Below are positions 35,337 through 44,378 of a stretch of 64,000 bases of DNA, in pieces. The translations under genes were made by a program, and so were the position numbers. Source of the DNA: JBJXGE01 sp046154185 (GTDB lineage: Bacteria > Planctomycetota > UBA8108 > UBA1146 > JAJFFE01); contig JBJXGE010000032.1 of the NCBI GenBank assembly GCA_046154185.1, forward strand, positions 62,001 through 126,000, read 5' to 3'. How positions within the stretch are numbered: the stretch's first letter is position 1; each line of letters opens with the position of its first letter. The notes under the pieces are model-generated. The model had not been told where the DNA came from. It ran no database searches and worked only from the letters and a program-made list of their open reading frames with translations.

Positions 35337-36896
35337 CTAAAACGGTAGCTGACACAACAAGAACGTGACGGTGTACTGTTCGCTGTTCGCGCGCGAACTC
35401 GTTTGCGTCGCGTGCATGCGCGCCGCGGAAACGCCGGTCTGACGCAAGTACTCGACGGCTGCGGCGGCGCGGCGCAACGCAAGTTCGCGATTCATGGCGT
35501 CGACGGCAGGATCCGCCGCACTCGCCGCGGCGACTTGGCCGTTGACCCGCAAGTAGTACTGCGGGCAATCCGCTAGGGTCTGCGCAATTTGGCGCAACAC
35601 GGCCTCACTCTGCGGCAGCAAAGTCGCTGCACCGCGCGGGAAGACGATCCGTTCGACGGTCAACGTGCCAACCGGCAGCAGTTGCTCCCACTCCGCTTCA
35701 CTCAAAGCGCGCAACTCGGACTCGACGCGTATAGCCTCGCTCGTCGCCGCCGCACCCGCTTCCGCCGGATGAAAATTCTTCGCCGCGAGCTGACTGAACA
35801 GCCGATCGTAATACAAAATGTTCGGTTGCCCGTCGGTCGGATCGCGCGCGATCGCGCCCGTCGCCAGGAGCACGCGAATGAGGTTCGAGATCATCGTTTC
35901 GAGCGGTTGCAAACCGCCAGCCTCCGGGCCGGTGCGAATACCGAGGTGACCGTAGTTCTCGCTCGTGTTCTTCCACCACAGTCCTCGACAAAGTTGCTCC
36001 GCTTGGGCAGCGGTGAGCGTCAGGTTCTGCCGACGCGCGTCGGCGAGGACGACTTCGGTCATGCCCGCCGGCCGTTGTCGAACCGCGAAGAGCGCGCGTT
36101 GGTAGGCTTCGATCAACTCCAACACATCGTCCGCGCGATCGCGCAGAAACTCGCGTTGCACGACTAACACGTCGACGATGCAACCCTTGAACTTGCTGCT
36201 ATCCGCGAGCCGAATGACGTTTGGCTGGGCAAGCGCGTTGGATACGTAGGGCTCCCAAAGCGCGTAGGCGTAGGGTTTCACGGCGCCGTCGATCGTCAGT
36301 TGCCGCTCGACCTGCGCGGCGGTGTCGAGATAGCTCCAGCCGGTCATCGGCAATTGCGACAGGTTAAACGTGTTGCGCACGACACGTGACAAGGTCTCAC
36401 CGGGCGAGCCCGCGACCGTCACAATGCGAGCATCGGTTCGGTTGAGCGCGTCGAGGTCCGGTACTTGCGAGCGATGGGCGAGCAACGCATCGGCGCCGCG
36501 CGACTCATCCACGAGCATCACGATCGTGCCCGGCAGCTTGCCAAGATCCGCGCAGGCCTTGATGAGCGCGTCGATCGTGAACACTGCAACCGGCAGCTCG
36601 CCCGAGTCGAGTCGCCGAAGTCGCAGCGCGTAATCGGCGCCATCATCGACGCACTCAAGACCGATCCCGCGCAGTTCGAGAGCGGTGCGCAACGCATCGC
36701 TTCGGAACAAGCAGTAGCCGCTGAATGCGTCGAGCGCGAGCTTGAGTTCCCGACCGCCGTCCGTGCGCCGCGCGGAACTCGTCTCGTCGAGCAGTTGCCG
36801 CTCGCTGCGCGGGGCCAACACGAAGCGATAGAGGGCAGCACCTAGGCCGAGCAAGACCAACCAGGTAAGACCGACGAGCAGCCAACGACCTCGCAT
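35337..36896 (-). CDS. Substrate-binding domain fused to degenerate OmpA-like domain
   Basis: 519 residues from the ATG at 36896, five bases after the VWA stop. A signal-anchor (about 5-22) leads into a periplasmic binding fold (ALDAFSGYCLFRSDALR, ELPVAVFTIDALIKACADLG, MLVDESRGADALLA). The C-terminal 110 residues match the OmpA peptidoglycan-binding fold (IVFPRGAATLLPQSEAVLRQIAQTL, LALRRAAAAVEYLRQTGVSAARM). The GHTD Asp is absent (NGQV in its place) though the helix Arg is kept, and the usual NRRVE end is replaced by YTVTFLLCQLPF. It may not bind peptidoglycan. It matches the class sometimes annotated as phosphate ABC transporter substrate-binding/OmpA family protein (from memory). Confidence 0.82.
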   Translation of the reverse strand: MRGRWLLVGLTWLVLLGLGAALYRFVLAPRSERQLLDETSSARRTDGGRELKLALDAFSGYCLFRSDALRTALELRGIGLECVDDGADYALRLRRLDSGELPVAVFTIDALIKACADLGKLPGTIVMLVDESRGADALLAHRSQVPDLDALNRTDARIVTVAGSPGETLSRVVRNTFNLSQLPMTGWSYLDTAAQVERQLTIDGAVKPYAYALWEPYVSNALAQPNVIRLADSSKFKGCIVDVLVVQREFLRDRADDVLELIEAYQRALFAVRQRPAGMTEVVLADARRQNLTLTAAQAEQLCRGLWWKNTSENYGHLGIRTGPEAGGLQPLETMISNLIRVLLATGAIARDPTDGQPNILYYDRLFSQLAAKNFHPAEAGAAATSEAIRVESELRALSEAEWEQLLPVGTLTVERIVFPRGAATLLPQSEAVLRQIAQTLADCPQYYLRVNGQVAAASAADPAVDAMNRELALRRAAAAVEYLRQTGVSAARMHATQTSSRANSEQYTVTFLLCQLPF

Positions 36897-36901
36897 AGTT
36901 G

Positions 36902-37912
36902 TCAGTGCCCCCTCGGACCGCGGCGCATGCCGCGCCGCAGGAGGAGAATCACAAAGAAGCCGATACCGAACCAAACCCAACCCGAGAGGCCGCGGTTCGA
37001 GTCGCCATCGCCCGGTGGCGGCACCTGAACTGCCGGCGAGGACGGCGCGCTCCCGCTCGAACTCGATGGCGCCGGCGGCGGCGTCACGGTGTCTACCGGG
37101 GCGACCTTTCGCGGTGGCGACTCGCCGATCGGCGTGTCGTGGACGGCGCTCAACGTCTTGAGAACTTCGTTCACTAATCCTTCGGGAAGCGCAGCTACCG
37201 CCGCGTACGCTTCGGCGTCGGCGCCGACATCGCGGACTGCGCCGATTTCAGCAATGGAGGCCGCGACCGCTTTTTGCAGTGCCACGGGATCATTCGCGCG
37301 CCGATAGTTGTGCACTTTCGTCGCCAGCGCATGATCGCTTTTCATGTCGACCCCGATTACGTCGACCACGATGCCGCGCGTCATCAAGTCCGGCAGATAC
37401 CGATCGACCAGCGCTTTGTCGCTGGCTTCACCATCAGAGACCACGAGCAGTCGGAAACTTCCGAATCCGCGCTGCGCCGTGCGGCGCTTCAAGAGCTCGT
37501 CCGCGCCGATCTTCATGTATTCACCCAGCGGTGTATTTCCCGCGGGTTTCACGCGCCGAATCGCCGCGTTCAAGCGTTCGGCGTCGATCGGACCGAGCGG
37601 ATAAACCCAATGCTCCCGCATGGATTCGCCGCTCGTTTCAACGCCGCTGAAAACGAGCACGCCGATATGGGCGGTCGGCGGCAGCGTTCGCAAGACTTCG
37701 CTCAGTGCTTGCTGTGCGATTTGCATGCGCGATGTCGATTGCCCAGACATTTTTTCTCGCATCGATCCGGATGCATCGAGCACGACGACAATATTGTCCC
37801 GTGCCGCCGACTGCGCTTCGGACTGCCCCATGCACGGCGGTACGGCGCCCAGCGCGACTAGGGCGACCAGCGCCACGCCGCAAACCCATCGCACGCGAAG
37901 GCTGTTCACCAT
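36902..37912 (-). CDS. Exported VWA-domain protein with C-terminal anchor
   Basis: 336 residues; GAGAGGA before the ATG. Signal peptide 1-29 (ending CMGQ). The von Willebrand A domain (about 38-220) has an intact MIDAS: DASGS, the TPLGEY threonine and VVSDGEAS. A Pro/Ser-rich linker follows (about 265-305), then one membrane span (GWVWFGIGFFVILLL) and a basic end (RRGMRRGPRGH). The domain therefore faces the periplasm, tethered to the inner membrane, available for metal-dependent protein binding. It lies between the two binding/OmpA fusions. Confidence 0.9.
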   Translation of the reverse strand: MVNSLRVRWVCGVALVALVALGAVPPCMGQSEAQSAARDNIVVVLDASGSMREKMSGQSTSRMQIAQQALSEVLRTLPPTAHIGVLVFSGVETSGESMREHWVYPLGPIDAERLNAAIRRVKPAGNTPLGEYMKIGADELLKRRTAQRGFGSFRLLVVSDGEASDKALVDRYLPDLMTRGIVVDVIGVDMKSDHALATKVHNYRRANDPVALQKAVAASIAEIGAVRDVGADAEAYAAVAALPEGLVNEVLKTLSAVHDTPIGESPPRKVAPVDTVTPPPAPSSSSGSAPSSPAVQVPPPGDGDSNRGLSGWVWFGIGFFVILLLRRGMRRGPRGH

Positions 37913-37978
37913 CTGACGGTCCTCTCTGCCGAGACACCGATCCCATTCAACTCCCTGACGAAGACTCGCGGCCGAAAG

Positions 37979-39829
37979 TTAGAAATCGAAGTCACTTTTC
38001 TGCAGTGTCTCCGCCGCAACCCGGATCAGCCGAAACTCGACGCGCCGATTCGCAGCCGCCTCTTGCTCGTTGAGAGGTCTCGAAATGACCGGTTCGGTGA
38101 CGCCGACTCCTACCGGCTGAATTTGGCTGGCGTCGAGGAGCACGGCTTTGCTCTTTGCGTACTTGACGATTGCGTCACGCACGGCTTCAGAACGCTTGAA
38201 AGACAGATTGAGCGCGGCGTAAGCCGTCGCGCGCGGATCGTCGGTCGCTCCATCAAAAGCGCCGCTGTCGATGAGCTTCAAGATCGTCTTGGTGTCCGCG
38301 AGATCGAGCGGTCGCCCATCGTAGAAGTACTTGTAGTCGGCTTTGGAAGTGCCGGTCCGTTTGAGCACGCCCTTTTGTAGGCCGACCTTCACGAAATTCG
38401 AGAGCGTCTTCGTCGGATCAGCGTGTCCTCGCACGACGACAACTGCATTTCCGAACAATGCGGCTTGTTCAACCGCGCGCTGAAACTCCGCACCATAGAC
38501 TTCCTCGCTGAACGTCGCTTGATCTGGCTCGAATCCGATCGTAAATGAAAGCAACGTGTTCTCATCGAGCTCGCTCGCGTTGAAATCTAGCTTCTCCGCG
38601 ACGACGCGCCCGTCCCGCGAGGCTTCGACGTGCGTGAGCTTGCCAAGTTGCGTGATCTTCGGGTAATCGAGCGTCGGGGGAAAAAACGCGTTGCGCACTT
38701 TGACGTAGCCCTGCGACTCGGCGAGATCGAGCGCTTTGCGGCTTTTGGCGTCAAAGCCCTCGAGATTCGTTTTGTCGAGGAAGAAACTGCGATTGCCGGG
38801 CAACCCGACGAACGTCGCGTCAGCAATCAGACCATGCGCGTCGGCTTCCAACGTCGGCAGCACTTCCGCGCCGTAGATCGTTTGGGCGAGTCGCAAGAGC
38901 TCGAGATACTTGGGCGCCGCACGTTGCGCCTCGAAGTCTTTTTTGAGTGCGACGACTTGCTCGCACGCTTGCAGATATCCGGCGACGAACTTCTCGATGT
39001 GATCGGGGTGCGCATCGTAGTAGTCCTTGCGGCACAAGTAGACGTCCGGAATCGAGCGACTCATCTCGGCCGTAGAAACGACAACGTGCGCGCCTTTGAC
39101 GGTGCCCTCGGCGCCCGTGCCCTTCGATGTCAAGCCGCCGGTGAGTCCCGCCATGTCCGGCGAAATCACCATGCAAGCGTCGACGCTGGTATCGCCACGA
39201 AATAGCTCGGCCGGGCTGCCCTTGCCCGTGAGATTCTCTACCCACACCACTCGAACATCGCTCCACGCGAGCCGCGCCGAACGAAGAATGTCGTCGAGCA
39301 TGCCGATGTGCGGGCCGTTCTTCTGGAGCGCAATGCGTTTGCCTTTCAGATCGTTCAGCGTCTTGAACTGTTCACGCCCGACCATGTGGTCGCCCGCCGA
39401 CCAAGTGAGTTGGAGGAAGACGACGCCTTTGGTGCGCGGATCGCGACCCAACGCCTCCGAGGCGAGCGCCAACATTTGAAAAGTGCCGCGTAGGAACGGC
39501 GATTCGCCGTTCAGGTAACGGCGCACCTGCGCGGGAAAATCGTCACCCGGCACAAGCTTGAGCTTGAGGCCGAGTTGATCGTAGATACTGCCGGCCTTGG
39601 TCTCGAGTCCGCCGTTGGCGTGGAACGTCGCGACGTCGCCACCCCAAGTGATGTACGGCACCGAGATGATCGGCCCCGCCTTCACGTCCTGCACCTTGGT
39701 GACGCCAATCAGGTCCGCGAAGTTCTCGATTGCGCGGACGGAATCGACCGCGACCAGCAGCAACGCGGCCGAGCAAAACATCTGAAGCCCGGATTTAAGT
39801 CCGCATGGAAGCCCGATGCGCTTCACCAT
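37979..39829 (-). CDS. Exported substrate-binding protein fused to OmpA-like domain
   Basis: 616 residues with a signal peptide (about 1-33). Residues 50-370 are a periplasmic binding fold of NMT1 type (GPIISVPYITWGGDVATFHA, LNDLKGKRIALQKNGP, VDACMVISPDMAGLTGG, SIPDVYLCRKDYYDAHPDHI). Residues 440-610 form an OmpA-like domain with VVRGHADPTK, LSFKRSEAVRDAIVKYA and AANRRVEFRLIRV. The diagnostic Asp and Arg are kept, so it can probably hold peptidoglycan. About 60 residues are inserted between the first strand and the LSxxR helix. First gene of the seven-gene cluster; GAAAGAGAG precedes the ATG. A probable peptidoglycan-linked ligand sensor. Confidence 0.87.
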   Translation of the reverse strand: MVKRIGLPCGLKSGLQMFCSAALLLVAVDSVRAIENFADLIGVTKVQDVKAGPIISVPYITWGGDVATFHANGGLETKAGSIYDQLGLKLKLVPGDDFPAQVRRYLNGESPFLRGTFQMLALASEALGRDPRTKGVVFLQLTWSAGDHMVGREQFKTLNDLKGKRIALQKNGPHIGMLDDILRSARLAWSDVRVVWVENLTGKGSPAELFRGDTSVDACMVISPDMAGLTGGLTSKGTGAEGTVKGAHVVVSTAEMSRSIPDVYLCRKDYYDAHPDHIEKFVAGYLQACEQVVALKKDFEAQRAAPKYLELLRLAQTIYGAEVLPTLEADAHGLIADATFVGLPGNRSFFLDKTNLEGFDAKSRKALDLAESQGYVKVRNAFFPPTLDYPKITQLGKLTHVEASRDGRVVAEKLDFNASELDENTLLSFTIGFEPDQATFSEEVYGAEFQRAVEQAALFGNAVVVVRGHADPTKTLSNFVKVGLQKGVLKRTGTSKADYKYFYDGRPLDLADTKTILKLIDSGAFDGATDDPRATAYAALNLSFKRSEAVRDAIVKYAKSKAVLLDASQIQPVGVGVTEPVISRPLNEQEAAANRRVEFRLIRVAAETLQKSDFDF

Positions 39830-40182
39830 GACTGCTCTCTTTCTTACTTACTGCAGAGGTTGCGCCCCAGCGGAGTTTCGCGCGCGGAAAGAATGCGGGT
39901 CGCCTGCACGCGACGCGCGGCGCAAGCAATTTACCGGCCAGATTTAAGTTCGCGTCCGGAGCGGTCCGCGACAGAAAGAGCGGATTATGGCCGTAGCGAG
40001 CCGTTTCGAGCAAATGGAATTCGATGACGCGATTTCGCTCAAGAGCGGCACCGACGAACAGCTCGAGGCGGCGGAGGCTCGACGTCGCGAAAACTCCCGC
40101 CGCTAGCGCGGAACACGCCAACGGAGCGAGACTCCGCGCGACGCGCAGCGCTCGCATTCATCCGCTCTTGATGTTCGTCAAA
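39830..40182. other. Intergenic region upstream of the seven-gene cluster
   Basis: 353 bases between ybeY and the first cluster gene. It should contain the cluster promoter on the minus strand. A 120-codon minus-strand frame (39795-40157) with a hydrophobic start overlaps the cluster gene's first codons and lacks a ribosome site; I do not accept it as a gene. No clear promoter or hairpin found. Confidence 0.45.
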
Positions 40183-40704
40183 TCATGCGCGACCGCGTCG
40201 CGTCGGACGCGTGAGATACGCATCCACGAGCTCGGCTTGGCGACGGGCAAGCCGCGCCGCGTCTCGGCGCGTGCCGTCGTCGTAGCCACACAAATGCAGA
40301 ATCCCGTGCACCACGTATTCAAAAACTTCGGTGAGCGGCTGGCGACGGTACGCGGGCGCTTGTCGCACCGCGGTCGTGATCGACACGACGACCTCCCCGC
40401 AAATCGCGCCGCCGCCACGCTGGGTGGCCTTGCGCGCGTGGGGCGCAACGGGCGCCGGAAACGTCATCACATCGGTCGGCGTCGGATCACCTAAGAAACG
40501 TGCGTGCAGATCCGCCATCGTCGCATCGTCGACGAACGCGAGGGCGACTCCGACCTGTCGCCCTTCCGCTAAGAGCGCCTGCCGCGCAAGCGCTCGGAGG
40601 CGCGCGTGCGGCAGCGCCAACACCGATTGGCGATCACTGATGGGAATCGCTAGCAACCCCGGACGTGTCGCCGAGCGCTGACGCGGCGACCGCTTAGCGC
40701 TCAA
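40183..40704 (-). CDS. ybeY: Endoribonuclease YbeY (probable TTG start)
   Basis: About 173 residues, normal for YbeY, if translation starts at the TTG at 40704 (GAGGA 8 bases before it). This start overlaps the upstream HD gene's end by 11 bases. The frame also extends to 40809, where an ATG at 40770 exists but would overlap more. Motifs: LAFVDDATMADLHARFLGDPTPTDVMTFP and HGILHLCGYDD, the zinc site. The third ligand, His in most characterised YbeY, is Asp here. YbeY matures 16S rRNA 3' ends and helps ribosome quality control. The order phoH - HD protein - ybeY is a conserved one. Confidence 0.85.
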   Translation of the reverse strand: MSAKRSPRQRSATRPGLLAIPISDRQSVLALPHARLRALARQALLAEGRQVGVALAFVDDATMADLHARFLGDPTPTDVMTFPAPVAPHARKATQRGGGAICGEVVVSITTAVRQAPAYRRQPLTEVFEYVVHGILHLCGYDDGTRRDAARLARRQAELVDAYLTRPTRRGRA

Positions 40705-42262
40705 GCCGCAGATCCTCGAGTTTGCGCTCGTTGGCACCACCCGACTGGCTCGGATATTTGATGCGACCATGGTGAATGGAAGTGAGCACTCGCACGAACG
40801 CGTCTTCAATGCGACTGAAGTCGTTCATCGTGAGTTCGCACTCGTCCAACTGCCCGTCGGACATTTTTTTCTCGATGAGTTCGCGCACGACCGTACGGAG
40901 TCGCGCCGGCGTCGGGTCTTGCAAGACGCGCGAGCGCGCTTCGACGCTGTCCGCGATCATCAAGATTCCAGCCTCCGGAAAAGTCGGCCGCGGTCCCGGG
41001 TAGCGAAAGGCTTCGTGGCCCGAGTCGGAAAGCTTGAGTCGCGCGTCCTTATCCTCGAGCTGACGCTTCTTGTGATAGAAGTACTCGACGATCGACGTGC
41101 CATGATGCATCGGAATCATGTCAATAATCGGTTGCGGCAAGCCCTCTTCTTCGGCGATGCGAATGCCATCCTTGACGTGCGAGATGATGATCAGCCGCGA
41201 CATCTCGGGCGACAACTTGTCATGGATGTTCTCGTCGCCCCGCATGTTCTCGATGAAGTAGTTGGGCTTCAGCATCTTGCCGACGTCGTGATAGAGCGCG
41301 CCGACGCGCGCGAGTAAGTCGTTGGCGCCGATACTCTGCGCTGCTTCTTCCGCCAATTGTCCGACCATCAGGGAATGTTGGAACGAGCCGGGTGCGAGCA
41401 AGCTCAGCTCGCGCAGCAAAGGGCGATTTTGATCGGCGAGTTCGAGTAACCGCATCTCGGTCGTCAGGTCGAAGATTCGTTCCATGAACGGCAACAGACT
41501 CGTAAACAAAACGCCGGAGCAAAGCCCCGAGAGCAGCGCCCAACCCGGCTCGAGCAGCGCCGTTGGTTTCGGCACGACGCTGAGTTGCGGCATACCCCAA
41601 ACGTGGAACACCAGCGCCGCCATCGCCATCGCGGCGCCGCTGGTCATGCCGACCGTCACCAAGCGCGTGCGCGTGCGAATACGCCGTACGCCGAGCACCG
41701 CGATGACACAGCCCGTGAATTGAGAAAGCGCGATCGCAATCGGCGCGAGCACCGTCGGCGGCGCCGTGACGCCGCCCGCTGCAACTTGCTGAAGGTGCAC
41801 AAGCAGACCGAGAAGTGCCGCGACGGCGAGCGAGCTGTGCACAGCGACCAACCCACCGTACATGACCGCGAGGATCATCGCCAAGAGCGGTAACGGCACC
41901 ATATACGGTGAGATAGCCGGCGACAGCAGCATGAGCTTGGCGAGCAACAGCGTCGCGCCGATAAAAGCCAAGTAGCGCGAGAACGTAGTGAGCACTTCGG
42001 GATGAAATGCGCGCACCAGCAGATACATGACAAAGTGGAGCAGCAGCGCCGCGGCGCCAAGGCGAACATAGGTTTCAAGTGTCGACGGCGCCGAGGTGCT
42101 CAACACCAGCGTCACTGCCGTTGCGAACAGCAAAGTCAGCGTCAATCGCCAGAGTCGACGCGATCGCGATTGCTCCTGCGCTAACACGCCGGCCTTGGTG
42201 AGCTTGTTCTTGAACGAGAGCCGTTGCCAGCTCTTCGCCTTGTGGTCGCCGAAAAATCCCAT
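40694..42262 (-). CDS. PgpH-type 7TM-HD phosphohydrolase lacking ectodomain
   Basis: 522 residues. About seven hydrophobic spans occupy residues 38-280, followed by a cytoplasmic HD domain: GSFQHSLMVGQLAEEAAQS, GALYHDVGKMLKPNYFIEN, SHVKDGIRIAEEEGLP, PMHHGT. PgpH-family enzymes hydrolyse cyclic-di-AMP. The large extracellular domain that normally sits between the first and second spans is absent, making this a short form. It lies 248 bases after phoH and overlaps the ybeY start. Confidence 0.9.
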   Translation of the reverse strand: MGFFGDHKAKSWQRLSFKNKLTKAGVLAQEQSRSRRLWRLTLTLLFATAVTLVLSTSAPSTLETYVRLGAAALLLHFVMYLLVRAFHPEVLTTFSRYLAFIGATLLLAKLMLLSPAISPYMVPLPLLAMILAVMYGGLVAVHSSLAVAALLGLLVHLQQVAAGGVTAPPTVLAPIAIALSQFTGCVIAVLGVRRIRTRTRLVTVGMTSGAAMAMAALVFHVWGMPQLSVVPKPTALLEPGWALLSGLCSGVLFTSLLPFMERIFDLTTEMRLLELADQNRPLLRELSLLAPGSFQHSLMVGQLAEEAAQSIGANDLLARVGALYHDVGKMLKPNYFIENMRGDENIHDKLSPEMSRLIIISHVKDGIRIAEEEGLPQPIIDMIPMHHGTSIVEYFYHKKRQLEDKDARLKLSDSGHEAFRYPGPRPTFPEAGILMIADSVEARSRVLQDPTPARLRTVVRELIEKKMSDGQLDECELTMNDFSRIEDAFVRVLTSIHHGRIKYPSQSGGANERKLEDLRLER

Positions 42263-42510
42263 CGATGGTCTTACCGATCGTCGCCGCGGCGATGTCGGTC
42301 ACGCGACCCAAGTCCGTCGCGAATCACCACCGACCACAATCTCCGAGCGCTGAGAATCACCAACGACACCTTTCCGGCGCCGAACTAGCACAAAGTGAAC
42401 AGCAGCACCGTGCCGCGATCCACCGTCGACGTCTGCCGCCAGACGGGCGCGGGCCGGCCAGTGGCTGCGGCATCCGCTAACGCTCTATCGGACGGCGGGA
42501 AAACGGAGAT

Positions 42511-43542
42511 TTAAGCTCCTCGCGCTCCGGAAGTGTCAGCGTTTTGCTCGAATCTCTCGTAAGCATTGACGATATCGGCGACTAACGGATGGCGAACAAT
42601 GTCAGCGCGAGTCAGAACGCACCAGTCGATTCCGGTAACTCCGGCAAGAACGCGGCGCGCATGCACGAGGCCGGAGAGTTGGCCGGCAGGCAAATCGACC
42701 TGTGTCGTGTCACCTGTAATGACCACTTTCGAACGCTCACCCATGCGCGTGAGGAACATTTTCATCTGGGTCGGCAAGGTGTTTTGACCTTCATCCAGAA
42801 TGATGAAGGCGTTGTTCAAAGTGCGACCGCGCATGTACGCCAACGGAACGATCTCGATGATCTCGCGATCGGTATAGCGGCGAATTTGCTCGTACTCGAG
42901 CATGCAGTGCAACGCATCGTAAAGCGGTCGAAGATACGGATTGACCTTCGCTTGAAAATCGCCGGGCAAGAAGCCGAGACTCTCACCCGCCTCCACCGCC
43001 GGTCGACAGAGAATGAGTTTTTTCGCGGCGCCCGTCTTCAGCGCTTCCACCGCCATGCGCACCGCTAAGAAGGTCTTGCCCGTACCGGCGGGTCCCACGC
43101 AGATCGTCATGTCATTCGTGGCGATGGCGCGCAAGTATTTGCGCTGACCTTCGGTACGCGCGACTGCGAGTAGGCTGTTCAAGTGCGCCTCGGGATTGAC
43201 CGGCCGCCGCTCTTCGCCGTTTCCTTGGTTTGCGCCGCCGTTGGTCCCCGCCGATTTCGCCGCTGCGGACGGAGGTCGTGACGCGGCGGATGACGTCGAC
43301 CCGCTCAATTCCTCGATCAACCGCTCCGGAGAGGGTCCACCGTTCTTACCGCTACGAACCATGGTTTCGAACAACTCGGCCGCGCGCCGCACGCCCTCGT
43401 CGTCACCGCTGAGATGCAAGTCACGGCCACGCGCACTTATCTCAATTTGAAAATGCTCGCGGAGTCGCTTGATGTTTCGATCCTGCACGCCATAGATTCG
43501 CATCGCATCCGCGTCAGTCTCAAGTTGAATGACTCGTTCCAT
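42511..43542 (-). CDS. phoH: PhoH-family ATPase
   Basis: 343 residues from the ATG at 43542, which shares one base with the cdsA stop. An N-terminal KH-like region (IYGVQDRNIKRLREHFQIEISARGRDLHLSG) precedes the ATPase: CVGPAGTGKTFLAV (Walker A), FIILDEGQNTLPTQMKMFLTRMG (Walker B/C) and VVITGDTTQVDLP. A low-complexity Ser/Ala/Asn linker lies around residues 85-120. PhoH proteins are RNA-associated P-loop ATPases linked to ribosome maturation; the ybeY neighbourhood supports that. End of the overlapping serS-phoH run. Confidence 0.95.
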   Translation of the reverse strand: MERVIQLETDADAMRIYGVQDRNIKRLREHFQIEISARGRDLHLSGDDEGVRRAAELFETMVRSGKNGGPSPERLIEELSGSTSSAASRPPSAAAKSAGTNGGANQGNGEERRPVNPEAHLNSLLAVARTEGQRKYLRAIATNDMTICVGPAGTGKTFLAVRMAVEALKTGAAKKLILCRPAVEAGESLGFLPGDFQAKVNPYLRPLYDALHCMLEYEQIRRYTDREIIEIVPLAYMRGRTLNNAFIILDEGQNTLPTQMKMFLTRMGERSKVVITGDTTQVDLPAGQLSGLVHARRVLAGVTGIDWCVLTRADIVRHPLVADIVNAYERFEQNADTSGARGA

Positions 43543-44378
43543 CACGCTCCCATCGCAACCTTTACCGCCCAAATCACGGGCACGCCCAACAAGATGCTAT
43601 CGAGCATATCGAGCGCCCCGCCGAATGCTGGCACCAACGCGCCGGAGTCCTTGACGCCGAACGCGCGCTTGAACAGCGACTCCGCGAGATCCCCGGCTTG
43701 GCCAGCCACGCCACCGAGGAGGCCGATCATCAACGCCGTCCGCAGATCGGTCAATCCGAGCGGCCAAACGAAAGCCAACGCCACGAGGATCCCGAGGCTC
43801 AGCCCGCCGAGGGCGCCTTCGACCGTTTTCTTGGGACTCACCGGCGTCAACGGCGTGCGGCCGATAGCCCGGCCGACCAAGTACGCGCCGATGTCGTTGC
43901 CTTTGATGAGCAACACGGCGAGGAAAATCCACGAACCGCCCTTTTCTGCGAGCCGCAGTTGGACAACGAACCACAGTGGAATGCCCAGATAGGCGACACC
44001 GAGCGTGGTGTGCGTGAGCCACTTTACGCGTTCGGCGTTGGGTTCACGCGTAAAACAAAGCGCACTGAGAAAGAACGGCACAGCCGCGACAATACCCAGT
44101 TCGATCGCGCCGGCGGTTCCCCACACCGGCAAGTCGCCACGCCGCGTCAGCCAAGCGACGATTGGCAGGGCGACGACCGCGACGAGACCGGTCGCGAACG
44201 CGGCGCGCCAGGCGATGCCGGTCATACGAGAAAACTCAATCCACGAGACGCCGCCAAACAGCACAATCAGCGCCAGGAAGAAACCTGACGTCGACAAGCG
44301 CTGATCTGCAAAGAGCGCGAGGAGCACACCGCCGAGCAGCAGCGTGCCAAAAAAAAATCGCTGCTGCAGAACGGTCAT
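43542..44378 (-). CDS. cdsA: Phosphatidate cytidylyltransferase (CdsA)
   Basis: 278 residues with seven or eight hydrophobic spans. The family signature appears as SPKKTVEGALGGL and, near the C-terminus, FGGALDMLDSILLGVPVIWA, where the D-x3-D pair binds metal. CdsA makes CDP-diacylglycerol from CTP and phosphatidate at the inner membrane, the entry to phospholipid synthesis. Its start overlaps the uppS stop (ATGA) and its stop overlaps the phoH start, so it is translationally coupled on both sides. Confidence 0.92.
   Translation of the reverse strand: MTVLQQRFFFGTLLLGGVLLALFADQRLSTSGFFLALIVLFGGVSWIEFSRMTGIAWRAAFATGLVAVVALPIVAWLTRRGDLPVWGTAGAIELGIVAAVPFFLSALCFTREPNAERVKWLTHTTLGVAYLGIPLWFVVQLRLAEKGGSWIFLAVLLIKGNDIGAYLVGRAIGRTPLTPVSPKKTVEGALGGLSLGILVALAFVWPLGLTDLRTALMIGLLGGVAGQAGDLAESLFKRAFGVKDSGALVPAFGGALDMLDSILLGVPVIWAVKVAMGA

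Noticed and set aside
39795..40157. A 120-codon minus-strand frame with a hydrophobic, signal-like start upstream of the seven-gene cluster.
   Set aside because: It overlaps the first codons of the 616-residue gene in another frame, has no ribosome site, and the codon pattern is poor.
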